Source of the DNA: an uncultured Clostridia bacterium | GTDB taxonomy: Bacteria > Bacillota > Clostridia > TANB77 > CAG-508 | Assembly: GCA_948560265.1 (NCBI GenBank) | Contig: CAOXTD010000001.1 | Location: 1-64,000, forward strand | Direction: 5' to 3' | DNA: 64,000 bases | In this document: in pieces, positions 30,301-45,300 of the stretch | Numbering within the stretch: the first letter of the stretch is position 1 | Layout: the number at the start of each line of letters is the position of its first letter | Translations under genes and position numbers: made by a program | Notes under the pieces: generated by a model | Database searches by the model: none | What the model was told of the DNA's origin: nothing | What the model saw: the letters and a program-made list of their open reading frames with translations, nothing else

Positions 30301-33300
30301 CTAAAAACAGATGGAAGTGTTTGGTCAACAGGTGGCAACACCTATGGAGAAAGAGGAGTTGGAGATAAAGCAAAACATTTACAAGAAACTCCAGTGTTAG
30401 ACCCAAACGGAAAAGATCATTTAACAGATGTTATCAGTATATCAGCAGGACAATACTTTAATGCAGCAGTAAAACGTGACGGAAGAGTAGTAACATGGGG
30501 ACTTAACAATTATGGACAATTAGGAAACAAAACCAATGTCAATAGTGAAATACCAGTTTATGTATTAGACGCAAATGGTAATCCATTAACAGGAATTATC
30601 CAAGTATCTTGTGGATTTGAATTTACAATAGCATTAAAAGAAGATGGAACAGTTTGGACATGGGGATATAACTACTATGGACAACTAGGAGATAATACAG
30701 CAAGCAATAGAAACTATGCAGTACAAGTAAAAGACCGTTCAGGACTAGGATATTTACAAGGTATTTGCCAAGTTGCCACAAACCGTAATACTACATTTGC
30801 TTTGACAGACACAGGAGAAGTTTATTCATGGGGATATAACTATGATGGACAATTAGGCGACGGAACTAGAAATACAGGAAGTAGTGCAGGTGGAAGAAGA
30901 AAAATCTTACCAGTAAAAGCATTAATCAATGATGTAGCTAGAATTGTAGGTGGTATGCATTCTACCATAGCACTAAAAAATGATGGAACCATTTGGACAT
31001 GGGGATTAAATAGATATGGAACCTTAGGATATGGTGCCTCTTCTACTTCTGATAATAGCAACTATGCAAAAGCAACACCAATGCAAGTTAAGATAGATAG
31101 TGCTACGTTCCTAACAAATGTAGTAGAAATCGGAACAGCACATGAGGCAGATTATGCAATCACAAAGGATGGAAAAGCATATTCTTGGGGATACAACAAT
31201 GTAGGACAATTAGGTGTAAATAACACTACAAACTATAGTTATGCCCAATTAGTAAAAAGAATGTATGGAGAACTTCTTACAGATAAAGTTGTTACATTGA
31301 ACAAAGGTGTTTCAGCATCAACCTGCTATATGATACGAGAAGACGGAACTATTTTAGGAGTTGGTCATAATGCAACAACACAAAGAATGCTTAGCAACAG
31401 GAATGTAAACTTTACAACTGTTCAAGAATTAAGACCAGACTTTATGGAAGTAAACCAAAGAATAAGCTATGTAAAACAAGGGGAAACCTTAAAACTTGAT
31501 GTTCACATTGCTCAAAACTTAAATGCCTTTGCAGGACATATCCAATTAGGAAACTTAAGCTATGCATCTTCTAACCCAGAAATTGCAGAAGTATCAAACG
31601 ACGGAACTGTTACAGCAGTGGGACTAGGAGAAACTACTATCACCATAAAAGACCTAGATCATGGATACCAAGCACAAGCAGTGGTATATGTTATCCAAAA
31701 CAACGAAAAAGCAATTACTATGCCAGATATCTCACAAGGGGATACTTTTAGTGTCTTCTTAAAAGCAGATGGAACTGTTTGGACAGTAGGATTAAACAGT
31801 AACGGACAATGTGGTGATGGAACTACCATCAACCGTTCAAAACCAGTTAGAGTAAAGATTAACTCTAAAGAATATTTATCAAACATTGTTAAAATATCAG
31901 CAGGTGTAGACCATGTAATGGCATTAAGCAAAACAGGTGAAGTATATACTTGGGGCTTTAATGATGTAGGACAATTAGGTAATGGAAGTACCACAAGGGG
32001 AGTATTTGCTAGCAAAATGTTAGACAGCAATGGGCAAAATCCAATCAGCAATGTTATTGATATTAACAGTGGATACAAATTCTCTTTAATGTTATTCAAT
32101 GACGGAACTGTTTGGGGAGTAGGAAGAAATGTTTATGGAGAATTGGGAATTTTAAATAATGCCAATAAATCTCTACCAGTTCAAATGGACGGAATTGCAA
32201 ATGCAATAAGAGTACAAGCAAGCTCATCAGGTGCTAGTATTCAAATTGCAAACGGAACTGTTTGGACAACAGGATACAACTATTATGGAACACTAGGACA
32301 AAATGGAACCAATACAGGATCTTCAGCAGCAGCACAAGGTAGAAATATACCAAACCCAGTTATCAACAATGCTAGAGACGCAGTTTTAAGAAATGTAGTT
32401 AAACTATCTGGTGGTTTACACCAAAATATCGTACTACAAGAAGATAATACTGTATGGGCATGGGGATATAACAATGTAGGACAATATGGAACAGGAAACA
32501 CCACAAGCTTTGCTTATCCAGTTAGAGTAAAAACTATGGGTGTAGACCCAATCGATAAAGTAGTCAATATTGGTACATCAGGATACAACACACTTCTTCA
32601 AACAGTAGATGCACAAAACAAAAAGCATACATGGATTTCAGGATATAACAACAATGGACAATTAGGAAACAACACAACTACAAATGCAACTAGCTTTATT
32701 CCACTAAACAACAAAGACAACACAGGAGAAGCAGAAAATATAGACATCTTACCAGATGACGCAAGAGGATACCAAACATCAGGTGTTATTGATACTAACG
32801 GAACTGTTTGGACAGTAGGATTAAACAATTATGGGCAATTAGGTGATGACACAGTTTACAACAGAAAAAATATTGTACAAGTAGGAGAAATTGCATTAAA
32901 AGTAGAAGACATCATTTTCACAATGAACCCAAATGACACCAAACAAATCAAGGCATATATTGAAGATTCTTTCAATGTGTATATCAAAGAAAACCAAGTA
33001 GGAACTTTGAAATTTGAAAGTTTAGATACAGCCATTGCAGAAGTAAGTGATACAGGAGTAGTAACAGCCAAAGGAATTGGTGATACTTTAATCCGTGTCA
33101 TTGACACTACTAGAGATATCCAATCAGCAGTATATGTTAAAGTCATCAAAAAACAAGAGGATATGCAATACGAACCAATGGTAGATGGTGGAAGTAATCA
33201 TTCAGTTGCCTTAAAAGGTGATGGAACTGTATGGGCATGGGGATATAACAAATATGGACAACTAGGAAATAACACAACTGTTACAACTGAAATGCCAACA

Positions 33301-36300
33301 CAAGTTCTTGGAAAAGACGCAAATGGATTTTTAACAGATATCCAAATGATAGCAAGTGGAACAAACCATGTTTTAGCACTAAAAAATGATGGAACTGTAT
33401 GGGCATGGGGTTACAACAACTATGGACAATTAGGAGACAACACTCAAATCACTAGATATACACCAGTACAAGTTCTATCAGAAGACGCAAACAGCCCACT
33501 TCAAGACATTATTTATATAGCAGCAGGAACCAACTACTCAGTAGCAGTTAACAAAAAAGGTGAAGTATGGACTTGGGGACAAAATGATTATGGACAATTA
33601 GGTGATGGAACCAAAACTGCAAAATATACACCAGTAAGAGTAAAAGCTAACCTTTCAGGAATTATCAAAGTAGCTTGTGGTATAAGACATACAGTTGCCC
33701 TAAAAGCAGACGGAAGTGTTTATACTTGGGGTGATAATGCAAATGGACAATTAAGTGATAACACCAATAGCCAAAGAATAATTCCAGTAAAAGTATTAGA
33801 AACAGTAGACACCTATCTATCAGACGCAATTAGTATTTCAGCATCAAGCTACAGTACACACATCTTAAAATCAAATGGAACAGTTATTAGTAGTGGACTT
33901 GGTACATCAGGACAATTAGGAAATAACGGAAAAGTAAATACAAAATTACCAGTTACAGCAGTAGGAGTAGGTGGAACAGATACTTTAACACAAATCAGAA
34001 ATATAAAATCAGGAGCAAACACAACTTATGCTTTAAGAAAAGATGGAACAGTTGTTGCTTGGGGAATTGGAACAAGTGGAGAATTAGGAAATGAAACCTT
34101 TGCTAACTCTTTATTCCCAGTAGAAGTCGTTAACCACACGCAAGACGGCATCATGAGCAATATTCTATACATCGGAGCAGGAGCAAACCATGGCTTAGCA
34201 GTAGAAGACACAGGATATGTGGAAGTTTGGGGATTAAATAACCAAAAACAAGTAGGAGACATTACAATCGCCAAAACAGCACATCCACTCTATATTGGCT
34301 CAAAAGTAGTAGCAGTACCTAGCAAAGTAACAATGGAAATGGGAGATACACAAGCCTTAAAAGTTTCTATGCAATCCTTCAACCTATTTAGAGCAGAAGA
34401 AGATTTGAATAGAAATGTAACTTACCAAAGTTTAAATGAAACAGTTGCTACTGTTTCAGCAGACGGAGTAATTACAGCAAAAGCAATGGGTGTTACTACT
34501 ATCGTAGTAAAAGACGGCTTATCTAACAAAGTAACAACCGTTGAAGTCAGCGTACTAGAAAATGGGGCAATTGCTACTCCAAAAGTAGTATCAGGAATAA
34601 ACCACACAGTAGCCTTAAAAGCAGATGGAACTGTATGGACATGGGGATATAACCACCATGGACAATTAGGAGATGGAACTACAAAGAGCAGCTATATACC
34701 ACAAAAAATTGGACTAACAGATGTTATTGACGTAGCAGCAGGTGACCACTTCTCAATGGCATTAAAGAAAGATGGAACAATTTGGGTATGGGGCGTTAAT
34801 GATAGAGGACAACTTGCACAAGGAAACACCGTAGAAAGCCTAACACCTGTACCAGTAAAAGGGGTAAATGGTGATCCATTACCAAAAGCAAAGAAAATTA
34901 CAGCTTGTAGATTCCAATGGTTAGCCATTTTAGAAACAGGAGAAGTAGTAGGTTGTGGTTCAAATACAGGTTCTATTCTAGGAGATGGAACAAGTACAGA
35001 TAAACACTTACCAGTATATATGCTAGACCACACAGGCAGTGCACATGTTAAGGAAGTAAAAGATATTGGTATAGGACAATGTGAATCTTTCATTGTAAAA
35101 GAAGATGGAACAATATGGTCAGTAGGACATAACTGCGCAGGAGGAATGGGAGTAGGAAACACCTCAGCATATAGCAAAATTAGACAAGTACAAGACACAA
35201 CAGGAACAGGAGTATTAACAAATATTATTCAAGTATCTTGTGGCGGTTGGTACAACTTAGCATTAGATGCTAATGGAAATGTATGGGCAATGGGAAGAAA
35301 CAAAGAAGGAGAGTTAGGAATTAACAATACAACTAACCAAACTCGTCCACAAAAAGTGTTAGGTGTTAATGGTACTGGATACTTAGAAAATATTGTTAGA
35401 ATTGAAGCGGGATATTATTCATCATTTGCTATTGACAAAGCAGGAAATGTCTATGGTTGGGGATATAACAATAATGGACAATTAGGTATTAACAATACCA
35501 CTACTCAAAAAGTACCAAAACAAGTATTAGCAGGAGCAACAGGTGGAAACTTAGATGATGTCATGTTTGTATCTTCTAATGGATACCACACAACTTTCGT
35601 TAAATATGACGGAACAGTTTGGACAACAGGATATAATGGAAATGGAGAACTAGGTAATGATTCAACAGTTAAGAGATTAACAGTAGAATGTATTAGTAAT
35701 CCAAGACTAGAAGTAGACCAAAAATACTTATTATTTGGACCAAACATTGGAGAAACCAAAAAGGTTAATGTCAAAGTCAATAGTGGATTTAACCTATTAA
35801 CAGACACTGTACCAGCAGGTGCAAACACATATAAGAGCTTAAATACAAGTATTGCACAAGTAGACCAAAACGGAAATGTAACATCAACAGGAAGCGGAAC
35901 AACATATATTAAAATCACAAATGATACCTTAGGATTAGCTACCACTGTAAAAGTAGTTGTACCATATAGAGATGGAATGATAGTTCCTAAAATAGTAGGT
36001 GGAGCGAATCATTATGTAGCATTAAAATCAGACGGAACAGTTTGGACATGGGGCTATAACGGATATGGACAATTAGGAATTGGTAATACAGAAAAACAAT
36101 TAGAACCTGTAAAAACCAATATGACAGATGTTATTGACATTGCAGCAGGAACAAATTACACAGCTGTATTAAAAAGAGACGGAACAGTTTGGGTAACAGG
36201 ACAAAACAACTATGGACAATTAGGACAAAATGATACCGCAAACACCACGAACTTTGTTCAAGTAAAATCAGAAAATGGTTTATCACACTTAGAGGGAATT

Positions 36301-39300
36301 GTAGCTATCACAGCAGTAAACTACCATATGGCAGCCCTAAAATCAGATGGAACAGTAGTTGCATGGGGATATAACGCTTATGGACAACTTGGTAACAACA
36401 CTACTACAACAGCCAAATTACCAACAAGAGTAAGACGTGTTAGTAGCATTATGGACATTGCAGCAGGTGGAAACTTCTTAATCCTATTAGATGCAGACGG
36501 AAGTGTTTGGGCAACAGGACATAGCAATTATGGACAATTAGGACAAAATAACACTACAGCTAGCAGAATACCAATCAAAATGTTAAACCCAGCAGGTTCA
36601 GGAGAAATGACAGGCATTATCAAGATTGGTGCAGGTAGTAACCACACTGTATTACTTGGCGAAAATGGTAAGGTATATTCAGTAGGATATAATGGATATG
36701 GACAATTAGCGATTGGTAACACAACACAAAAGAATTTACTAGTAGAAGCCAAAGAAGTAGGTGGAGCAGTTATCACCAATGCAGCAGATATTGTTGCTAA
36801 AAACCATACAACCACTATTTTAAGAAAAGACGGAAGTGTTTACACAGCAGGATATAACGGATATGGTCAAGCAGGAAATGGAACAACAGTAGCTAACAAA
36901 TACTTCACCAAAATGCTTGGAGAATATGGTGAAGGAGATTTCACAAATGTTCTATTAGGTGCACAAACCAATAACACAACAGCTGTTGCCAATAATATTG
37001 GTAGTGTTTATACCGCAGGATATAATGCTTATGGACAATTAGGAGATAAAACAACCAAAAGTGCTACTTACCTTGTAGGTATTAGCCATACTTCACTAGA
37101 AGTAAAAGAACCAATTATGACAATCCAACAAATTGGTAGTCAAAAACAAATTGAATGTAAGTTAAATTTAGGATTTAACATTTTATACAACAACTTAGAA
37201 ACTGAAAACTATACTTACAAAGTATTAAACAAAGATATTGCAAGTGTTGACCAAAACGGAGTAGTAACTGCTCTTAAATATGGAAGCACCAGTATTGAAA
37301 TAACCAACCAAGAAACAGGAAATAAAGCAACTGTTATTCTAAATGTAGTAAGAGACGGAGATATTGCAAACCCTAAAGTAGCAAGCGGTGTAGATTATAA
37401 TGTAGCCTTAAAATCAGATGGAACTGTTTGGACTTGGGGATATAACAACTATGGAGAACTAGGACTTGGAGATAATACAAGAAGATTAGAGCCAACCAAA
37501 GTAAATATCACAGGTGTTATAGATATTGCAGTAGGAAATCACCATACTCTATTACTAAAACAAGATGGAACAGTATGGGCAATGGGACTAAACAATTATG
37601 GACAAATTGGAAACAATACTACTACAAATGCGATGTTACCAGTTCAAGTACAAGGCTTAGAAAATATCATCAGAATTGAAGCTGGAGCAAACCATTCAAT
37701 TGCCTTAAAGAGTGACGGAAGAGCTTATGGTTGGGGATATAACGCTTATGGTCAATTAGGTGATAATACAACGACTAGAAGAAGTCTACCAGTAGAAGTT
37801 AGAAGAATAAACAACCTAAAAGCCATTTCAGCAGGTAACCATTCAACAGCAGCATTAGACACAGACGGAAATGTTTGGGTATGGGGACTAAATACCTCAG
37901 GACAATTAGGACTTGGAACAAAAACAAATGTCATTTTACCAACCAAATTAACATCTGTTAGTAAAATTGCACAAGTAGAAATGGGTATCAACTATGGTAT
38001 GGTAGTCACAGAAAATGGAGAAGTATATAGCTTTGGTGTTAACGATGTAGGACAGCTAGGTATTGGAAATAAAACTAACCAAACTACACCAAAACAAGTA
38101 TTACAACAAGATAAAACCCCATTAACCAATGTAGAATATGTAGCAGCAGGAACAAAGCATGTTTTTGCAAAAACAAAAAATGGTTTAGCATATGGTTGGG
38201 GATTAGACACAAGTTCTCAATTAGGAGATGACCAAACCACAAACAAACTAAATGCGGTGCCAATTACTTACGCAGGTGGAGCAGATGAAATCACAGAAGT
38301 ATTAGAAATAGACGCAGGAAATGCACACTCTATCCTTGTAAGAGAAGATGGAACTGTTTGGACTGTTGGAAAGAATAACTATGGACAATTAGGAGATGAA
38401 ACCACAGTTAACAAAAAATCTTGGGTATGCATTAGTGATATTAGAATTAAAGTCAAAGAAACTTCTATTACCATTTCTTCAGTAGGAGGAAAATACAACT
38501 TAAATCCAGTATTAGGAGTAGGCTTTAACCTATTATATAACGACGGAGCAGATGGCGATTTTGCCTATGCAAGTAAAGACACAGCTACTGCTGACGTATC
38601 AGAAAAAGGTGTTATTACAGGTATAAAACGTGGTAAAACCAAAATTGGAATTACAGAAACCAATACAGAAAAAACCATTTATGTAGATGTTTATGTATTA
38701 GACGAAAAAGATGTTGCCTTCCCACAAATTGTCACAGGAGAAAGCACAACCATAGCTCTAAAAGCAGACGGAACTGTTTGGACTTGGGGACAAAATGATA
38801 AAGGTCAATTAGGACTTGGAGACAACAAAAATAGAATAGCACCTACAAAAGTAGAAATTGATAATGTAGTCAAAATTGCAACTAGTGGAAACCACACCTT
38901 AGCTTTAAAGAAAGACGGAACTGTTTGGGCTTGGGGACAAGGTACAGCAGGACAATTAGGTACAGGACTATTACAAAATTCAAATGTACCAGTACAAGTA
39001 AGAGACGAAACAGGTGTCAATGTTCTACAAAACATTAAAGAAATTGCTACCGCAAACCAATTGTCAATGGTAGTTACCAAAGAAGGAAAAGTATATGCTT
39101 GGGGACTTGGAACATCAGGACAAATCGGAAATGGAGCAAAAAGTAACCAAACAATGCCAACTAAAACTTTAGGACTATCTAATATCACCAAAATTGCAGG
39201 TGGAAACTTATCTTGTTATGCTATAACAGATGAAGGTGAAGCATATGCATGGGGATATAACAATAGAGGACAATTAGGTGACGGAACTAATACTGTAAGA

Positions 39301-42300
39301 ACACAACCAGTTAAAATACCAAACTTAACAGGAATGATAGAAATTTCAGCAGCAAGTACAGATCAAGTAATTGCCCTAAAAGATGATGGAACTGTTTGGG
39401 GTTGGGGATATAAAACCCTAGGAGCATTAACAGATGTTGGTGGCTCTACTCCAAAACAAATTGCAGGAAAAACAAACAGAATGAAAGATATTGCTAGTAT
39501 TTCAGCAGGATATTATGCAGGACTTGCTATTACAGATGAAGGAAAAGTCCTAGGTTGGGGAACAAATGGATTTGGCGGACTTGGAAATGGAACAACCACC
39601 AATACCGCTATACCAACAAATGTAATGGAAAATAGTACAAAAGAACTAGACCAAATCTTTGTTATTGCAATGGGCAAAAACTATAGTGTATATGCGAAAG
39701 AAGACGGAAGTGTATGGGCAACAGGTACAAATGAATTCGGACAATTAGGTAATACTTCAACAGTTACCATTCATACACCAGAAAATATCAGTCAAGACTA
39801 TATCAGCACAGACAAGTTAGAATTGGTATTCCAAGAATTAAATGTAGAACAACCAATTAACGCTACTTATAACCTTGGATTTAACCTATATAACAACACC
39901 TCAGATGTAAAATTAACTTATACTTCTGATGATGACACAATTGCAGCAGTTGGTGAAAATGGTATGGTAACTTCTAGAAATGTTGGTAAAACCTATATCA
40001 CTATCCGTGCAGGAGAGTTAGCAAGAAGAGTAGAGGTAAATGTATTACAACCACAAGAAATAGCAGCAATGGACGCTCAAGGTGGTTTAAGACATACTTT
40101 AGCACTCAAAACAAATGGAACTTTATGGGCATTTGGTGATAATAGTTATGGTCAATTAGGCTTAGGAACCGTAGAAAGCACAACATACCATAAACCACAA
40201 GAAGTAAGATTACCAGAAAACGTAAAAATCACTAAAATTGCAGTAGGAAATAACCACAATTTAGCATTAGACACAAATGGAAATGTATATGGCTTTGGAC
40301 TAAATGCAAATGGACAATTAGGAAATAACGCAAATGCAAACAGTGGAGAATTAGTCAAAGCAGAAGGATTAACCAATATTGTTAAAATAGCAGCATACAA
40401 AAATATTAGTATGGCATTAAACAAAGATGGCGAACTATTTGTATGGGGAGAAGGATATTCAAAACAACCTGAAAAGATAGAATTCCACACAAAAATAATT
40501 GATATGACAGGAAGAATAATTTTATCAGAACAAGGTAGTGTATGGAATATGAAAAACCTAAACGAAAAAACTCCAATGCTAACCAATATAGTAGAAATTG
40601 CATCAGGTGATAGCCACCATTTAGCTTTAAAAGCAGATGGAACAGTGTATGGATTTGGAGCAAACAGCTATGGACAATTAGGTCAAGGAAATACAACAAA
40701 TGCAGATAAACCAGTTGCTATTGCAAACTTACCAAAAGCTGAATCAGTAAAAGCAAACCTATATACCTCTTATGTACTAACTACTACAGGGGAAGTGTAC
40801 AGCTTTGGTAGAAATACAAAATCAAGTTTAGGACAAAACAGCAAAGAAACCTATCGTGCAACACCTACTAAGATAGACAGTAGCAAAGTACAAAGAATTT
40901 CAGCAGGTCAAAACTTTGGTATTTATGTAGATGATGAAGGCTTTGTGTACTCTTGGGGTAACAATGACTATGGACAATTAGCACAAGAAGCAAAAGAAAT
41001 AATTACTCCTAGCGTAATTGGAACAGTTAAAGTACAAACAGACAAAGACTATATCACAATCCAAGAGGGAGAAACCAAAGGCATTAGCGCAACTTTAAAC
41101 AATACATTCAATTTAAGAAAAGATGTTATCGCAAGTGACGGATTTACTTTTGAAAGTATGAACACAGGAATTGCTACAACACAAGACATTCGAGTAACAG
41201 GTATGAAAGAAGGAATTACTCCTATCGTAATTTCACACCCAGCATCAGAACAAAAATCAGCAATTTATGTAGAAGTAGTAAGACCAAACGCAAAATCTGT
41301 TATCGACTTAAAAGCAGGAACAGACTTTAACCTAAGTTTAAAAGCAGACGGAAGTATATGGAGTTGGGGTTCAGGCGCTTATGGAAAACTAGGTGTGGGA
41401 AGCCTAGAAAACTATAACGAACCACAACAAATTCCAACTACTACAAGAACAAGACAAATTGCAGTAGGTTTAGAACATATTGTAGTCTTATCAGAAAATG
41501 CAAAAGCCTATACTGCTGGAAAGAACGGTAATGGACAATGTGGAAATGGAACTAGTGTTAATAGCAAAGAACTAGTAGAAGTGTTAAACGAAAATGGAAA
41601 ACCATTAGAAAACCTTGTTATGATAGCAGCATATGGTAATACTACTTACTTATTAGACCATGATGGCATTGTATATGCTTGTGGTGCAGGATATAACAAA
41701 GTAGCAACCAAAGTGGCAAACCTTCCAAAAATGGCACAAATTAGCGGACATTATGGTATCACTATGGATAAGAAAGTGGTTGACCTAAGCACAGGAAATC
41801 CAGTAGAAAAACTACAAAACATTATTAAAATTGCACAAGGCGATAACCATACCTTATTCTTAAGCCAAGACAAAACTGTGTATAGCTTGGGAACTAACAC
41901 AAATGGTCAAGGCGGAATTGGTACTAAAACCAATATCATGACACCTACACAAGTAAAAAACAATGTCGGAACAGGAATTTTAACTACTGTGGTAGATATT
42001 GCAGCAGGAAAGAATTTCAGCATGGCAGTTCTAGAAGATGGAACAGTTTATACTTGGGGGTCAAATGAAAATAACAAACTAGGAACAGATCAAACAAATG
42101 ACCAAATCTTACCTAGAAGAAATACCAATATCCAAAATGCAATTAAAGTTTCAGCAGGAACCAACCATGCAGCATTTGTAGCAAATGACGGTAGAGTATA
42201 TGCTTGGGGTAATGGAGAAAATGGAAGCTTGGGTAATGGAGTAGACGCAAATTCTATTCTACCAGTATTAGTAGGTTCAGAAGAAGTGGTTGCAGATAAC

Positions 42301-45300
42301 CACCATGTTACACTACATATAGACGAAGAAACCACTTTAAATGCCAATATCAAATCATTTAACTTAATTAATGATTTAAAATCAGAAGGCTTAACTTATA
42401 AGTCAAATAATGCGGAAATTGTTTTAGTAGATAATAATGGAAAAGTAACAGGATTAAAAGAAGGTAAAGCCTCTGTTACAGTAACACAAAACGGAACTGA
42501 CCATCAAGCAATTATTCAAGTAACCGTTTTAAGAAAAAATGCAGAAGTTAACCCATTGGTTAAAACGACAAATTCAAGTAATGTAATCCTAAAATCTGAC
42601 GGAACTGTTTGGACCTATGGTGCAAATGATAACGGAGAATTAGGAAATGGAAACAACACAGCTTCTGATAACTTGAACAAAGTAGTATTTAACCCAGAAG
42701 TTAAAATCGAAGAAATTGCAGTAGGAGAAAATCATACATTAGCATTAGACGAAAACGGCGAAGTATGGGCTTGGGGCTCAAATAGCTATTATCAATTAGG
42801 AACATCAGAAATAGCAAATAGTAATCGACCTATCAAATTAGAACTAGGAAGTAAAGTTATTAAAATAGTAGCAGGCTACAATAGTTCTTATGCTATCACA
42901 GAAGATAACAATTTAATTGCTTGGGGACTAAACCTAGATGGACAACTAGGACTAGGAAATAATGATAATAGGTTATTACCTACAAAAGTAAGAACCTTGA
43001 AAAATGTATTAGATGTTACAGCAGGAAAATCACATACCGTTGTAGTAACAACAGATGGAACAGTTTACACAACAGGAAATAATAGCTTTGGTAGTTTAAC
43101 AGGTGATGACTATAAGAGAAATACCTTCAAACCAGCAACAAACTTATCAAACATTGTATATATCTCAGCAGGTGAATATCACAATATAGCACTAAGTACC
43201 AAAAATGAAGTATATGTATGGGGATATAACGTATATGGTCAATTAGGTACAGGAAATACAAGCAATTTAAGTACACCTGTTAAGGTAGATATAGCAAATG
43301 CAAAACAAGTTTCAAGTGGAAAATCACATTCTAGTATTTTAACCAAAGATGGTAAGCTATATAGCACAGGACTAAACAGTTTAGGACAACTAGGAACTAC
43401 TAGCAAAGACAACCAAGTAACATTTACTTTAGTTGATACCATTGATAATGTGTATGGAATAGATACTGGAAACACATATGATATGGCAATTAAAAATGAT
43501 GGTACTGTATGGGCTTGGGGTGACTATTATCACGGTACAACAGCTATTAGAACAAAATCCAATAGTAGAGTACCTACACAAATAGGTATCCAAAACTTCT
43601 ACCTTGTAGAAAATGATATTGCAGTAAATAAAGACACTAGCAAGCAATTACAAGTAAATCCACAATTTGAATTTAATGTGTTTGAAAATAATACATTAGA
43701 AAACAATTTCAGCTATACTTCATTAAATGAAGAGGTAGCAACTGTGGACGAAAATGGAAATGTAACAGGTAAAAAAGTAGGAACTACTTGGGTAAAAGTC
43801 GCAGAAAATACTAGCAAAGCAGAACAAATTGCTATCATTCGAGTAGTAGAACCAGGAAACAAAGTCGCACCAAAAGTAGCAGGAGGAAGTGATTATGCAG
43901 TCGTATTAAAAGCAGATGGTAGTGTATGGAGTTTCGGATATAACTCAAATGGTCAGCTTGGAGATTCTAGCTTCGTAGCTTCTAAAGTACCAAAAGAAAT
44001 CAATATCTTAAAATCTTATACAGACATCACAGCAGGGGATAACTTTACTTTAATTCTAAAAAATGATGGAACTGTATGGGGTGTAGGAGATAACCAATAT
44101 GGTCAATTAGGTTTAGGAGATAGAGCATCACGTCAAACACCAACTGTTATTCCAAACCTAGAAAATGTAGTTAAAATTGCAGCAGGAAGCAAACACAGTA
44201 TAGCTTTAACCAAATATGGAGAAGTCTATACTTGGGGTGCTAATACCAATGGTAAATTAGGAACTGGAGATACACAAACAAAAGATGTTCCAGTTAAAAT
44301 AGAAATTCCAGGAGCTAATATTATAGATGTAGCAGCAGGAGAAGGATATATTGTTTTAGTAGACAGTAATGGAAGCATCTATGTTAGCGGAAAATTAGGA
44401 AATATAGATAGTAAAGTTCCAGTATCAGTAAATGGAATTACCAATGCTACCAAAGTAGCTGCAGGTAAAGACTTAATCGTACTTACCAAACAAGGAAATG
44501 TGGTTAAAGTTGGGGAACAAACCACTACCCTTTATGATAAGAAAGATGCAGTAGATATTGCAGCAAAAGGAACCAACTATTTAGTATTGAATAATAGCGG
44601 AAAACTATTTGATGGAAACACCAGTAGTAATGGTGAAATTGGGGATGTCCTAACAATTGGAAGTGGTATGAATAATACCTACTATATCGCCAATAGCGGT
44701 TTAGTTTATGCAGTAGGACCAAACCAATATGGTTCACTAGGAAATGATACAACTGATTCTTCAGATGTATATACCCTAGTAGGTAAACGTAGTTTTACCG
44801 TATCACCAAACAATGTCTTAATGAGCACAAATGATAGCAAAGATTTAAGTTTAACCTCAGAAAGATATAATGTGTTAAAACAAGATAATAGAACCATTGA
44901 TGATTTTGATTGGGTTTCTAATGATACAGATATTGTTACAGTAGAAGGACCAGCTAAGATAAAAGCAGCAGCAGAAGGTGAAACTACAATTACAGTTACC
45001 CAAAAAGATACAGGAGCAAAAGTAGAAATTGTAGTAGTTGTAGAACCACTAGAAGCACAAAGATTAGAAAAATTAGCGGTAAATGAAGTAGATGCACAAG
45101 TATCAGGAAGCATGAAATATGAAGTAACAATTGAAAGTAATGAAGATACTGGAAGCTTAGTCATTAGCACAAAAGACAAAACAGATAAAATCAGTATTGA
45201 TGGTGGAACGACTTGGTTTGAAAATGGAAGTCTAACACAGGTGGTTAGCTTACCAACACCAGTAACACAAATTCCAATCAAAGTACAAACCACAAATGGA

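Noticed and set aside
21550..45050. Regular short DNA repeats that might suggest a CRISPR or satellite array
   Set aside because: The repeats are coding, diverged and spaced by the protein blade period; there are no constant direct repeats with unique spacers and no cas genes.
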